A DNA stretch of 21,252 nt from an uncultured bacterium (GTDB lineage Bacteria; Cyanobacteriota; Vampirovibrionia; Gastranaerophilales; Gastranaerophilaceae), in NCBI GenBank assembly GCA_905215335.1, contig CAJMPQ010000019.1:1-21252 (forward strand), written 5' to 3'. A program made the position numbers and the translations under genes. Positions within the stretch are counted from its first letter, which is position 1, and the number at the start of each line of letters is the position of its first letter. The notes below the pieces were generated by a model, which ran no database searches, was not told where the DNA came from, and saw only the letters and a program-made list of their open reading frames with translations. Below, one piece after another: positions 14,606 through 21,252 of the stretch.

Positions 14606-16855
14606 TTATTCAGGAATTTCTATACCCTTGTTAAATACTCTTAAACTTTTTTCATAAAGTGCTTTATCTAATATAGGAAAACCAGTAATACCAACATCAT
14701 ATAATTTATCACCAATTTGAAATTTTGGAACACCATCAACAATTTTTTCAGTCGCTGTTACATAAGTACCATTTAATTCCATATGATGAACACGACCATC
14801 TTCCCAATTTGAAATCAGTGACTTAAAATTATTTAAATCATTTTCTATCATTTTAATACTTTGCTTATTTGCCATGTCTTCTGCAAAAGCTATCTTTTCA
14901 GGACCAGAAGGCATACTTGATAATTTCTTACGCGCATCAGCATAAGACCAAGATTCATCTACAGAGCCTCCGTGTTTCTTAACATAATCTTGCAAAGCTC
15001 GAACATATTTATGATTTTCAAAATAAGTTTGAGATTGTTCCTTTGTGAATGTCTTCATCTGAGGACTAGGTTCCGAAGCGGAAGTATTCTCAGTAGCAGA
15101 AATATCAATTTTACCCAAATCATCAGTTAATTTTTGAATTACAACCTTAGCTCTTTTTTGTAATTCCTCTTGTGATATTTTACCATCTGAAGATACACCA
15201 TCTAAGGAACTAAAGCTATTATCTATTAATTGTTGAACTTGTGCTCTATTAGCATCCGTTATTCCAAAACCTGCTTTAGAAAGCATATTATTAATATATT
15301 GATTATATTCTTTTTGATCTATTTGATTATCTTTTTTAATTGTATCTGCATCTCGCATAATAGAAGCTAAGTCTTCTTCATCAGTTGTAGCTAACATCGC
15401 ATTAGCTTCTTTTGTTTCTTCGGCTAATAATTCTCCGTCTTTAGTTCGAATTTCTAATTGTCCATCAGGTGAATATGTAACTTCAAAATCATCACCATAT
15501 ACCTTCTGTAATTCTTGTCTTAATTCTTTTGCTTCTTTTGTTACCCTCTTTGCAACAACATCAACATTATTTAATTCACCAGCAGTATAAGTCACTTTAT
15601 CCTCAATTGATGAGCTGATTTCGAATTTTGGAACATTGATCTCGGCGTTTGCATAAAAATATTTATTACCTTTATACTGACCTGTTTTCATTGTATGTAC
15701 CTGATCAGAATTTGCTTCTAACAATTCTTTTTTTGCAGCTGTTAACTGTTCAGGAGTAGGATTTTCTATACCTTGATTTTTTAACATATCAGTTGCAATT
15801 TGAGTTATAGTTTGACCTTTTTGTACAGTATACTTTTCAGGGGCATCAAACTGATTTCCTTGAATTGTATTACCTTCTGCATCTGTATATTTTACATCTA
15901 CATCTCCAGCAGCATTTGTGATTTCAATTTTAATATTACCTTTATCATCATAAGCATATTTAATATTAACTTCTGTAGGCAACCCTTTATTTCTTGTCTC
16001 AGATAAAGGTCTATTATTTTGCATATCTTCCTCTGATCCATAGTGAATCTCACTGGTATAAGACTTGCCATCAGCATCTGTACCTTTTCCAGTAACAATT
16101 ATTGAAGATAATTCATTTTGCCCATTAGTAATGTTATATTCTCGCGCTACAGTATATCCATCTTTATATTCAAATTTGGTTTGAACTTCTTGATTATCCT
16201 TTAATTCAGTTGTTTCAACAATTTGACCGGATGAATTTTTTATCGTTGTTTTATTCCCATCTGGAGAATGCTCGATAACAGAACCATCAGGATTTGTAAT
16301 TTTATACGGAGTTGAATCAGAAGATGATTTATACAATTTAGTTGTACCATCTTGACTGATTACAGCTCTAGAACCATTTTTATTATCAATTATTGTATTA
16401 CCATCCGGATCAATTGTTGTTGTACTACCATCTTGATTTTTTGTTGTGGTATAAGTATAAGAATGTTCATTTGAAAAACCTTTGTAAACATGTGTGGTTG
16501 TATTACCACTCACTTCTGTATATTCTGAAACCCCTTTATCAAAGGCTGCTTGTTGATCAGCTAATTTAGACAAAGCATCAAATGCAGCTTTATTATTGTC
16601 CCCAAATAAAGTCTTAATTTCACGTTGTGAAATAATATTATTACCGCCTGCCAGAGATTGCAAATTCTTTTTCATTACAATGGCTTCATCATTATCAATT
16701 TTGCCATCTTTATTTTTGTCATACATATCAAACAAAGCCTTATTCTGCTCTGTTTTTTGTAAACCTTTAAGATTATCTAGGTTAATGGTTTGCCCATCTT
16801 TCCCTTTTAATTTTAATTGTGAAGGAAGATTATTTTTGCCAACGCCATCTACCAT
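14606..16855 (-). CDS. Large EF-hand, beta-repeat and LysM protein of unknown function
   Basis: Not a known named protein. Numbered from the upstream ATG at 16861: a canonical EF-hand loop D48-N50-D52-G53-I55-E59 (DKNKDGKIDNDE) with a weaker partner near 76-90. About 115-340 is a beta-repeat region full of DG/PDG turns (NQDGSTTT, DPDGNT, SQDGTT, NPDGSV, SPDGNK). A LysM-like domain at 342-412 begins EKYTVQKGQTITQIATDML. Degenerate EF-hand-like segments lie at 503-520 and 554-572 (SSDGKISQEE), followed by a unique C-terminal region 600-751. No signal peptide or membrane helix is seen. The start is ATG 16855 (749 aa): AAGGAG is 8 bases before it but only 2 bases before the ATG at 16861. LysM suggests contact with peptidoglycan or another glycan, and the EF-hands suggest calcium binding; both are inference. 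Confidence 0.88.
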   Translation of the reverse strand: MVDGVGKNNLPSQLKLKGKDGQTINLDNLKGLQKTEQNKALFDMYDKNKDGKIDNDEAIVMKKNLQSLAGGNNIISQREIKTLFGDNNKAAFDALSKLADQQAAFDKGVSEYTEVSGNTTTHVYKGFSNEHSYTYTTTKNQDGSTTTIDPDGNTIIDNKNGSRAVISQDGTTKLYKSSSDSTPYKITNPDGSVIEHSPDGNKTTIKNSSGQIVETTELKDNQEVQTKFEYKDGYTVAREYNITNGQNELSSIIVTGKGTDADGKSYTSEIHYGSEEDMQNNRPLSETRNKGLPTEVNIKYAYDDKGNIKIEITNAAGDVDVKYTDAEGNTIQGNQFDAPEKYTVQKGQTITQIATDMLKNQGIENPTPEQLTAAKKELLEANSDQVHTMKTGQYKGNKYFYANAEINVPKFEISSSIEDKVTYTAGELNNVDVVAKRVTKEAKELRQELQKVYGDDFEVTYSPDGQLEIRTKDGELLAEETKEANAMLATTDEEDLASIMRDADTIKKDNQIDQKEYNQYINNMLSKAGFGITDANRAQVQQLIDNSFSSLDGVSSDGKISQEELQKRAKVVIQKLTDDLGKIDISATENTSASEPSPQMKTFTKEQSQTYFENHKYVRALQDYVKKHGGSVDESWSYADARKKLSSMPSGPEKIAFAEDMANKQSIKMIENDLNNFKSLISNWEDGRVHHMELNGTYVTATEKIVDGVPKFQIGDKLYDVGITGFPILDKALYEKSLRVFNKGIEIPE

Positions 16856-16949
16856 GTACATATCTCCTTGGGGTATTAATACATGTTTGTAATCGACAAT
16901 AATATATTAAACTTTAATAAATAAGGAAAAACGTAACAAAGATTAATAA

Positions 16950-17267
16950 TTATGACTTGCTACCCATTACATGTATATGTAAATGGAAAACTTCTTGACC
17001 AGCTTCTTTACCAGTATTAATCTGTGTTTTATAAGCTTTTAAACCAACTTTTTTAGTCACATCTTTTACTGTTTGTAATAATTCTGCCATTAAATTTTTA
17101 TCTTCTAATTCATTTAAAGATGCAATATGTTGTTTTGGACAAACTAACATATGAATAGGAGCTTTTGGATTAATGTCATTAAACACAACCGTATTTTCTG
17201 TTTCATAAACAAACTCTGTTCCAAAATCACCACGAATAATTTTACAAAAAATACAATCTTCTGTCAT
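16950..17267 (-). CDS. HIT-family nucleotide hydrolase (HinT-like)
   Basis: Small purine-nucleoside phosphoramidase-type enzyme. 105 residues with DCIFCKIIRGD at the N-terminus, VVFNDINPKAPIHMLVCPKQHI, and the catalytic histidine triad H95-L-H97-I-H99. The protein ends MGSKS straight after the triad, whereas HinT usually continues with a GGRxLxWPPG-type tail, so the C-terminus is slightly short. AGGAG (17280-17276) overlaps the stop codon of the upstream methyltransferase gene, indicating coupled translation and the same operon. Confidence 0.93.
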   Translation of the reverse strand: MTEDCIFCKIIRGDFGTEFVYETENTVVFNDINPKAPIHMLVCPKQHIASLNELEDKNLMAELLQTVKDVTKKVGLKAYKTQINTGKEAGQEVFHLHIHVMGSKS

Positions 17268-17278
17268 AACTTTATCTC

Positions 17279-17851
17279 CTATCTTAATTTTTTAGCTAAA
17301 GATAATCCCGCAGGAAGCGGTAATACTACATTTTCATAATTCGGATTTGCATTTATATCATCAATAAATGGTTGAACTTTTTTCGCATGAGATAAAACAT
17401 TATCACAAGCTAAATATCCTCCAACATTCAAATGTGGTTCTATTAAATGAAAGAATTTAATATACTGAGATTTATTAGCATCTACAAATGCAAAATCTAT
17501 TTTAAAATCTTCAGGCAAATACTCTAAAATTGTTGCAGCATCACCTTTTTTAGTTTCAATAATATCTAAAACTCCGCATTTAGCAAAATTTTCTTTCGCA
17601 ACATCAAGTCTTTTATCATAAAACTCTATGGTTGTTAATTTTCCACCAGTTTTTTTCAAAGCTTTGCCAATCCATATTCCGGAATAACCGTTAGAAGTTC
17701 CAACTTCAACAACACTTTTTGCATTAGAATCAACAATAAAATTATACAAAAATTCAGCTGTTGTTCGAGAAATATTCCAAAATTCTTTTTGAGTTTTTTC
17801 TAATTCTTTTAAAACTTCTTGAGTTGTATTATCAAAAGTATCAATTATCAT
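17279..17851 (-). CDS. SAM-dependent O-methyltransferase (catechol-OMT-like, family 3)
   Basis: Transfers methyl from S-adenosylmethionine to a hydroxyl; the substrate is unknown. 190 residues. Features: SRTTAEFLYNF, SAM motif VVEVGTSNGYSGIWIG (47-62), acidic TTIEFYDKRL (73-82), the metal-site pattern FVDANKSQY (D124, N126, K127) and ACDNVLSH (D150, N151), and the usual C-terminal VVLPLPAGLSLAKK. The ATG overlaps the TGA of the propeller gene by four bases (ATGA), and hinT-like follows 11 bases on, so it is inside the dnaJ operon. Relatives include cation-dependent catechol, caffeoyl and tRNA hydroxyuridine methyltransferases; the sequence alone does not decide. Confidence 0.9.
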   Translation of the reverse strand: MIIDTFDNTTQEVLKELEKTQKEFWNISRTTAEFLYNFIVDSNAKSVVEVGTSNGYSGIWIGKALKKTGGKLTTIEFYDKRLDVAKENFAKCGVLDIIETKKGDAATILEYLPEDFKIDFAFVDANKSQYIKFFHLIEPHLNVGGYLACDNVLSHAKKVQPFIDDINANPNYENVVLPLPAGLSLAKKLR

Positions 17852-19263
17852 TTTATAGTTTTAACCTTATCTGTTACTACTATCGCACGTACAGGAACAT
17901 CTAGAGGACTTGTTTTCACAATTTCTTTTGACACCGTATCCACCACAGAATACAAACCTGCACGAGCATTTGTAATCATAATCATTTCCGAATTATCAAT
18001 TGGAGTTATATTTGTTGCAAAAGCATTTGTATTCAAGAAAAGTTTATCTGTTATAACATCTTCCTGAGTATTTAAAACTTCTAACAAATTATCTTGTGCA
18101 CCCAAAATAAATAATTCACCATTATGAGCATACATATCAACAGGTTTTTCACAAACTTCCATTTCAGCCATCAGACCTAAAGTTTCGTAATCAACAATAG
18201 CCAACCTGTTTTGTGTTCTGCTGATTAAATATATTTTTCCATTTACATAAGCTATTTTAGAAATATTTGGAAAACTTCCTATATTTTTCAACAAATAGTT
18301 ATTATCCATTTCAATAGCCCAAACGTTGTTTGTATTTCTATCTACATAAAACAATTTTGTACCATCTTCTGATAATGTAAGTTTTTCACATTTACCATTG
18401 ATTTTTAATTGTTTTTTTAAAGTCATAGTTTCCAAACTAAAGATATAAATACTAGAATTTGAACCTGAAGAAATATATGCTATCTTTTTATCTTTATCAA
18501 TCAAAATTTGCTCAGGACAAATTTCAAAATGAACTTCTTTAATAACTTTTTCATCCATCAAAGAAATAATATTCATAGTTTTAGAATCAAAATAAGTTAC
18601 TAAAAGAAATTCACCGTTATAACTTTTAATATCATTGATAACGTGTTCTTGAGCTAATGAATATTCAGGAACTTTACTATTAGAACTTATAACTTGAATA
18701 TTTTTATTAGAACCTGTTGAGATATAAAAAGTTTTATTATTTAACTGCGCAATAGGTATAGTATATTTTTTTCCCTTATTACGAGAGTTATTAATTTTTA
18801 AACCTGTATCTTGAACAACAGAAACATCAATATTACCAATAATACCCTTTAAAGTTTCCGGAATAACAAGACCTTTTGGTAATAGAATATCTTGTGGTAA
18901 CAAACCTGATTGAATTTCATCAGGAGGATTTAGCATATTAATAACTGTTTTTTTACCATTTGTATTAATAACTTTCAATAATGAATAATTATTATTCAAA
19001 ATAACCATATCAGGTTTTTGTTTCAAAGTTTCATTAGCAGGATAAGTTGTTTTTATATTGACTTCCTGAACTTTCTCAACTTTTGCAGGAAAAATTGGTA
19101 AATACATAGTGTTATCAGGTAACAAAATAGCACCATCAAAACGAAAGTTCGTATTTGGAAATGTTTTATTAACAAAATCTTGGACTTCTTGAGGCACCTG
19201 AGCCGCAAAAGTTGCACCAGATGTCAATAAACATACCATCAAAGTCAATAATAATTTACGCAT
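17848..19263 (-). CDS. Exported beta-propeller protein (YVTN/WD40-like)
   Basis: 471 residues. A signal peptide is clear: MRKLLLTLMVCLLTSGATFA, with cleavage likely near residues 20-21 and no good lipobox. The mature part starts with a distinct domain of about 170 residues. Repeated propeller blades follow: LLVTYFDSKTMNIISL, IAYISSGSNSSIYIFSLETM, KLFYVDRNTNNVWAIEM, IYLISRTQNRLAIVDYETL, LFILGAQDNLLEVLNTQ, MIMITNARAGLYSVVDTVSK. These resemble surface YVTN repeats, which usually bind other proteins or form scaffolds; no catalytic residues are evident. Only one base separates its ATG from the dnaJ stop and its own stop overlaps the methyltransferase start. This is an unusual setting for an exported protein, inside a chaperone operon. 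Its role is unknown. Confidence 0.87.
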   Translation of the reverse strand: MRKLLLTLMVCLLTSGATFAAQVPQEVQDFVNKTFPNTNFRFDGAILLPDNTMYLPIFPAKVEKVQEVNIKTTYPANETLKQKPDMVILNNNYSLLKVINTNGKKTVINMLNPPDEIQSGLLPQDILLPKGLVIPETLKGIIGNIDVSVVQDTGLKINNSRNKGKKYTIPIAQLNNKTFYISTGSNKNIQVISSNSKVPEYSLAQEHVINDIKSYNGEFLLVTYFDSKTMNIISLMDEKVIKEVHFEICPEQILIDKDKKIAYISSGSNSSIYIFSLETMTLKKQLKINGKCEKLTLSEDGTKLFYVDRNTNNVWAIEMDNNYLLKNIGSFPNISKIAYVNGKIYLISRTQNRLAIVDYETLGLMAEMEVCEKPVDMYAHNGELFILGAQDNLLEVLNTQEDVITDKLFLNTNAFATNITPIDNSEMIMITNARAGLYSVVDTVSKEIVKTSPLDVPVRAIVVTDKVKTIK

Positions 19264-19264
19264 A

Positions 19265-20389
19265 TTATTTAAAAACTCCCTTTACTTTGGACATAATTGA
19301 TTTTTGAGGTTTTTTACCGGTTTGTAATTCATACAATTTTTGGTAAAGCATTTTTTCCTCATCATTCAAGCGAGTTGGAATTTTAACTTTTAAAACAACA
19401 ACGTGATCTCCTCTTTGAGATGGGCGTGTAATAATCGGAATTCCAGCTCCCTTAATTTTTACAAAATTTCCATGTTGTGTACCGGCAGGAATTTGAACTT
19501 GTTTATCTCCATCAAGAGTTTTTATGGTAACAGTATCACCCATAACTGCTTGAGCAGGAGAAATATCTAATTCAGTGAAAACATTTATACCATCACGTTT
19601 ATAATAATCAGATGGTTCAACATGAACTACAACGAACAAATCGCCATTTGGACCGCCGTTTATACCGCAATCACCTTCTCCTGAAACTCTGATTTTTGAC
19701 ATATTGTCAACACCGGCAGGAATTTTTATTTCAATTTTCTTTTCTTTTGTAATTTGTCCTTGTCCTTGGCAAGTTTTACAAGGTTTATCTATAACTTGAC
19801 CAGAACCTTTACAATGCGGACAAGTAGTAATTTGTGCAAAATTACCTAATGGAGTACGAGTAACAGTTTTAACTTGACCAGAACCTCCACAGTGAGGACA
19901 AGTCTTTTTCTGAGTACCAGTTTCTGCACCTGTACCGTGACAATCCGGACAAACCTCTTGATGATCAAACTTAATTTCTTTGTTAATACCAAAAGCTGCA
20001 TCTTCAAATTTTAATTTGATGTCATATCTTAAATCATCACCACGTTGAGGAGCATTAGGATCGACACCTCCGCCAAATCCAAAACCTCCAAATCCACCAA
20101 AGAAGCTTTCAAAAATATCATTGATATCTCCGAAACCTCCTGCAAATGGACCTCCAGTGTCAAATCCTGCATTTTTTAAACCGTCTTCACCATATCTATC
20201 GTAAGTTGCTCTTTTATTATCATCTGATAATGTTTCATAAGCCTTACCTAATTCTTTAAACTTTTCCTCCGCATCTGGGGCTTTATTTACATCAGGGTGC
20301 AATAGACGAGCTTTCTTTCTAAAAGCCGATTTAATTTCGTCTTTTGTTGCGTCCTTCGACACCCCTAATATTTCATAATAATCTGCCAT
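19265..20389 (-). CDS. dnaJ: Chaperone protein DnaJ (Hsp40)
   Basis: Co-chaperone that delivers substrates to DnaK and stimulates its ATPase. 374 residues, full length. It has a J-domain with HPD at 31-33 and a Gly/Phe region about 70-112. Four zinc-binding CxxCxGxG-type repeats follow (C147/C150, C164/C167, C190/C193, C204/C207), then the C-terminal substrate-binding domains with IPAGVDNMSKIRVSGEGD. An AAGGAAG ribosome site lies rather far (about 13 bases) upstream of ATG 20389. It follows grpE after an 81-base gap containing a hairpin; dnaK, normally between or beside these genes, is absent here. Confidence 0.98.
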   Translation of the reverse strand: MADYYEILGVSKDATKDEIKSAFRKKARLLHPDVNKAPDAEEKFKELGKAYETLSDDNKRATYDRYGEDGLKNAGFDTGGPFAGGFGDINDIFESFFGGFGGFGFGGGVDPNAPQRGDDLRYDIKLKFEDAAFGINKEIKFDHQEVCPDCHGTGAETGTQKKTCPHCGGSGQVKTVTRTPLGNFAQITTCPHCKGSGQVIDKPCKTCQGQGQITKEKKIEIKIPAGVDNMSKIRVSGEGDCGINGGPNGDLFVVVHVEPSDYYKRDGINVFTELDISPAQAVMGDTVTIKTLDGDKQVQIPAGTQHGNFVKIKGAGIPIITRPSQRGDHVVVLKVKIPTRLNDEEKMLYQKLYELQTGKKPQKSIMSKVKGVFK

Positions 20390-20421
20390 TGTTTTTCTTA
20401 TACTTCCTTAACCTTCTACTT

Positions 20422-20458
20422 GTTTAAAGCTTCGTATCCTCCCCGAAACACTTTAAAC
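20422..20458 (-). other. Stem-loop in the grpE-dnaJ gap
   Basis: On the transcribed strand GTTTAAAG (20458-20451) pairs with CTTTAAAC (20429-20422), and after a small internal loop TTCG pairs with CGAA (20447-20444 with 20434-20431). The loop holds GGGGAGGAT, a Shine-Dalgarno-like sequence with no start codon at a suitable distance. No T-run follows, so it is not a terminator. It may be a processing site or a temperature- or protein-sensitive element ahead of dnaJ. Confidence 0.45.
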
Positions 20459-20470
20459 ATTATAAATTAT

Positions 20471-21052
20471 CTATTCAGCTGTAGCAACATTTACCAAAGT
20501 AGGTCTTAAAACTTTATCACCAACTTTGTAACCTTTTTGCAACTCTGTAATTACAGTATGTTCAGGATGTTCGCTAGTTGGAGTTTGCATAACCGCTTCG
20601 TGGAAATTAGGATCAAACTCTTCACCTACAGCTTTTATTTCTTCTAAACCTAATTTTGTTAATGATTCAACAACTTGTTTGTGTACAAGATTGAAACTTT
20701 CTTTAACTTTCACACAATCTTCTACACCTTCAAGAGCTTTTTCACCGCGTTCAAAATTATCAAGAACTTCTAGCAATTTTTTCAAAGCTGATTCGGTACC
20801 ATATTTGATTAAACTTTCGCGTTCTTGTTCTTGACGTTTTCTATAATTATCAAAATCTGCAGCAAGACGAATATATTGTTGATTTAATTTATCATATTCT
20901 TCTTGAAGTTTAGCTAATTCTTCATTTTTAGCTTCTTTTGAATCTTTAGAATCGTCAGTTTCAGCTTCAGATTCTGCTTCATTTTTAATATCTATATTTT
21001 CATCTTTAATCACGTCGTCATTCTTAAACGGATTTGAACTTTTATCTGTCAT
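20471..21052 (-). CDS. grpE: Nucleotide exchange factor GrpE
   Basis: Releases ADP from DnaK in the heat-shock chaperone cycle; acts as a dimer. 193 residues from ATG 21052. It has an acidic, disordered N-terminus (SEAETDDSKDSKE), then a long coiled coil (ELAKLQEEYDKLNQQYIRLA, then DFDNYRKRQEQERE), a four-helix region with LEVLDNFERG, and the C-terminal beta domain with EEFDPNFHEAVMQ and GYKVGDKVLRPTLVNVA. The start at 21052 is preferred because AAGGG lies 7 bases before it; the longer frame upstream (to 21112) runs across the promoter. No CIRCE (HrcA) operator was seen upstream. Confidence 0.96.
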   Translation of the reverse strand: MTDKSSNPFKNDDVIKDENIDIKNEAESEAETDDSKDSKEAKNEELAKLQEEYDKLNQQYIRLAADFDNYRKRQEQERESLIKYGTESALKKLLEVLDNFERGEKALEGVEDCVKVKESFNLVHKQVVESLTKLGLEEIKAVGEEFDPNFHEAVMQTPTSEHPEHTVITELQKGYKVGDKVLRPTLVNVATAE

Positions 21053-21086
21053 AATATTTCCCTTCACAACATTATTATATACATAC

Positions 21087-21114
21087 ATTATAAAGTATGA
21101 AAGTAAATTCACAA
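21087..21114 (-). promoter_or_regulatory. Probable grpE promoter
   Basis: Minus strand TTGTGA (21114-21109), 16-base spacer, TATAAT (21092-21087). Start near 21080, giving a leader of about 28 bases with the ribosome site AAGGG. The pattern is sigma-70-like; no CIRCE palindrome or classical sigma-32 sequence is visible. Confidence 0.5.
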
Positions 21115-21165
21115 GTTAAATTTATTTTTTTTTAATAATTGGGAGATGGATTTATATAGAACTAA

Positions 21166-21252
21166 ACATAAAATATGTTATAGATAATTAAAAGTTTTAA
21201 TATTAACTAAATATTCAAGGAAGGTTCGGAAACGCAGTTTCTGATAACTCGT
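21166..21252 (-). repeat. Right copy of the inverted repeat flanking the window
   Basis: These 87 bases, read on the minus strand from 21252, match 28-110 with two substitutions and an extra AAAC-like 4 bases. The copy runs to the end of the window, so its full length is unknown. It lies upstream of grpE in the same relation as the left copy lies upstream of leuS. Confidence 0.85.
21215..21252 (-). CDS. 3' end of an unidentified gene (partial, runs off right edge)
   Basis: On the minus strand the frame reads ELSETAFPNLP and stops at TGA (21217-21215). It is identical at the protein level to the left-edge fragment despite one base difference, so the two are ends of two copies of the same gene. 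Identity not recognised. Confidence 0.35.
   Translation of the reverse strand, partial: ELSETAFPNLP

Noticed and set aside
15440..15460. GTTCGAATT resembling a tRNA T-loop
   Set aside because: It is inside the EF-hand coding sequence and no cloverleaf arms surround it.
16856..16861. ATG 16861 as start of the EF-hand gene
   Set aside because: It is only 2 bases from AAGGAG; the next in-frame ATG at 16855 has the normal 8-base spacing.
21053..21112. Longer grpE start (GTG at 21112)
   Set aside because: It spans the TATAAT promoter and lacks a ribosome site; AAGGG fits ATG 21052.
21053..21165. CIRCE (HrcA) operator upstream of grpE
   Set aside because: No TTAGCACTC-N9-GAGTGCTAA-like palindrome is present on either strand.
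1..21252. Window as a circular element (plasmid or phage) because its ends are alike
   Set aside because: The ends match in inverted, not direct, orientation, and the gene content is core chromosomal.
1..21252. Window as a composite transposon with terminal inverted repeats
   Set aside because: The cargo is essential housekeeping genes, no transposase is inside, and the repeats hold gene 3' ends rather than transposon tips.

Overview
The window looks like one contig from an AT-rich bacterial chromosome. It uses the standard code: TGA, TAG and TAA all serve as stops. Gene content is mostly housekeeping, packed tightly on both strands. The low GC, the fatty-acid gene order, the small lineage-type proteins and a cytoplasmic-looking EF-hand/LysM protein would fit a gut Gastranaerophilales (Melainabacteria/Vampirovibrionia) genome. 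That assignment is an inference from style, not from a marker gene, and other low-GC lineages are possible.

Layout. Positions 1-110 and 21166-21252 hold two inverted copies of one repeat, each carrying the 3' end of an unidentified gene pointing inward. leuS (175-2661, +) ends at a terminator shared with a convergent manC/algA-type gene (2744-4114, -). A divergent promoter region then leads to an unrecognised repeat protein (4276-5523, +), convergent with a divergent ThiE/TenI-family gene (5528-6181, -).

The core, 6253-13196 (+), is a complete type II fatty-acid cluster: 87-aa protein, yceD, rpmF, plsX, fabH, fabD, fabG, acpP, fabF. It appears split into at least three transcription units. 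The first is 87-aa gene to fabH, closed by a terminator. The second is fabD-fabG, with two overlapping promoters. The third is acpP-fabF, with its own strong promoter and a switch-like structured gap between the two genes. PlsX supplies acyl-phosphate, FabD loads malonyl groups on AcpP, FabH starts chains, FabF elongates and FabG reduces. The dehydratase (FabZ/FabA) and enoyl reductase are not in the window.

After an orphan 109-aa gene (13266-13595, +), everything is on the minus strand. Read in the direction of transcription from the right end, the order is grpE, dnaJ, an exported beta-propeller protein, an O-methyltransferase, a HIT-family protein, an EF-hand/LysM protein and speE. From dnaJ to the HIT gene the spacings are 1 nt, a 4-nt overlap and 11 nt, so these four genes are very probably one operon with grpE just upstream. 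dnaK is absent from this group.

No rRNA, tRNA, CRISPR array, complete transposon or prophage was seen, and no gap between genes exceeds 300 bases. The observations most worth a second look are the inverted repeats at the two ends, the mutually exclusive hairpins between acpP and fabF, the palindrome at the speE start site, and the unrecognised EF-hand/LysM and duplicated-repeat proteins.
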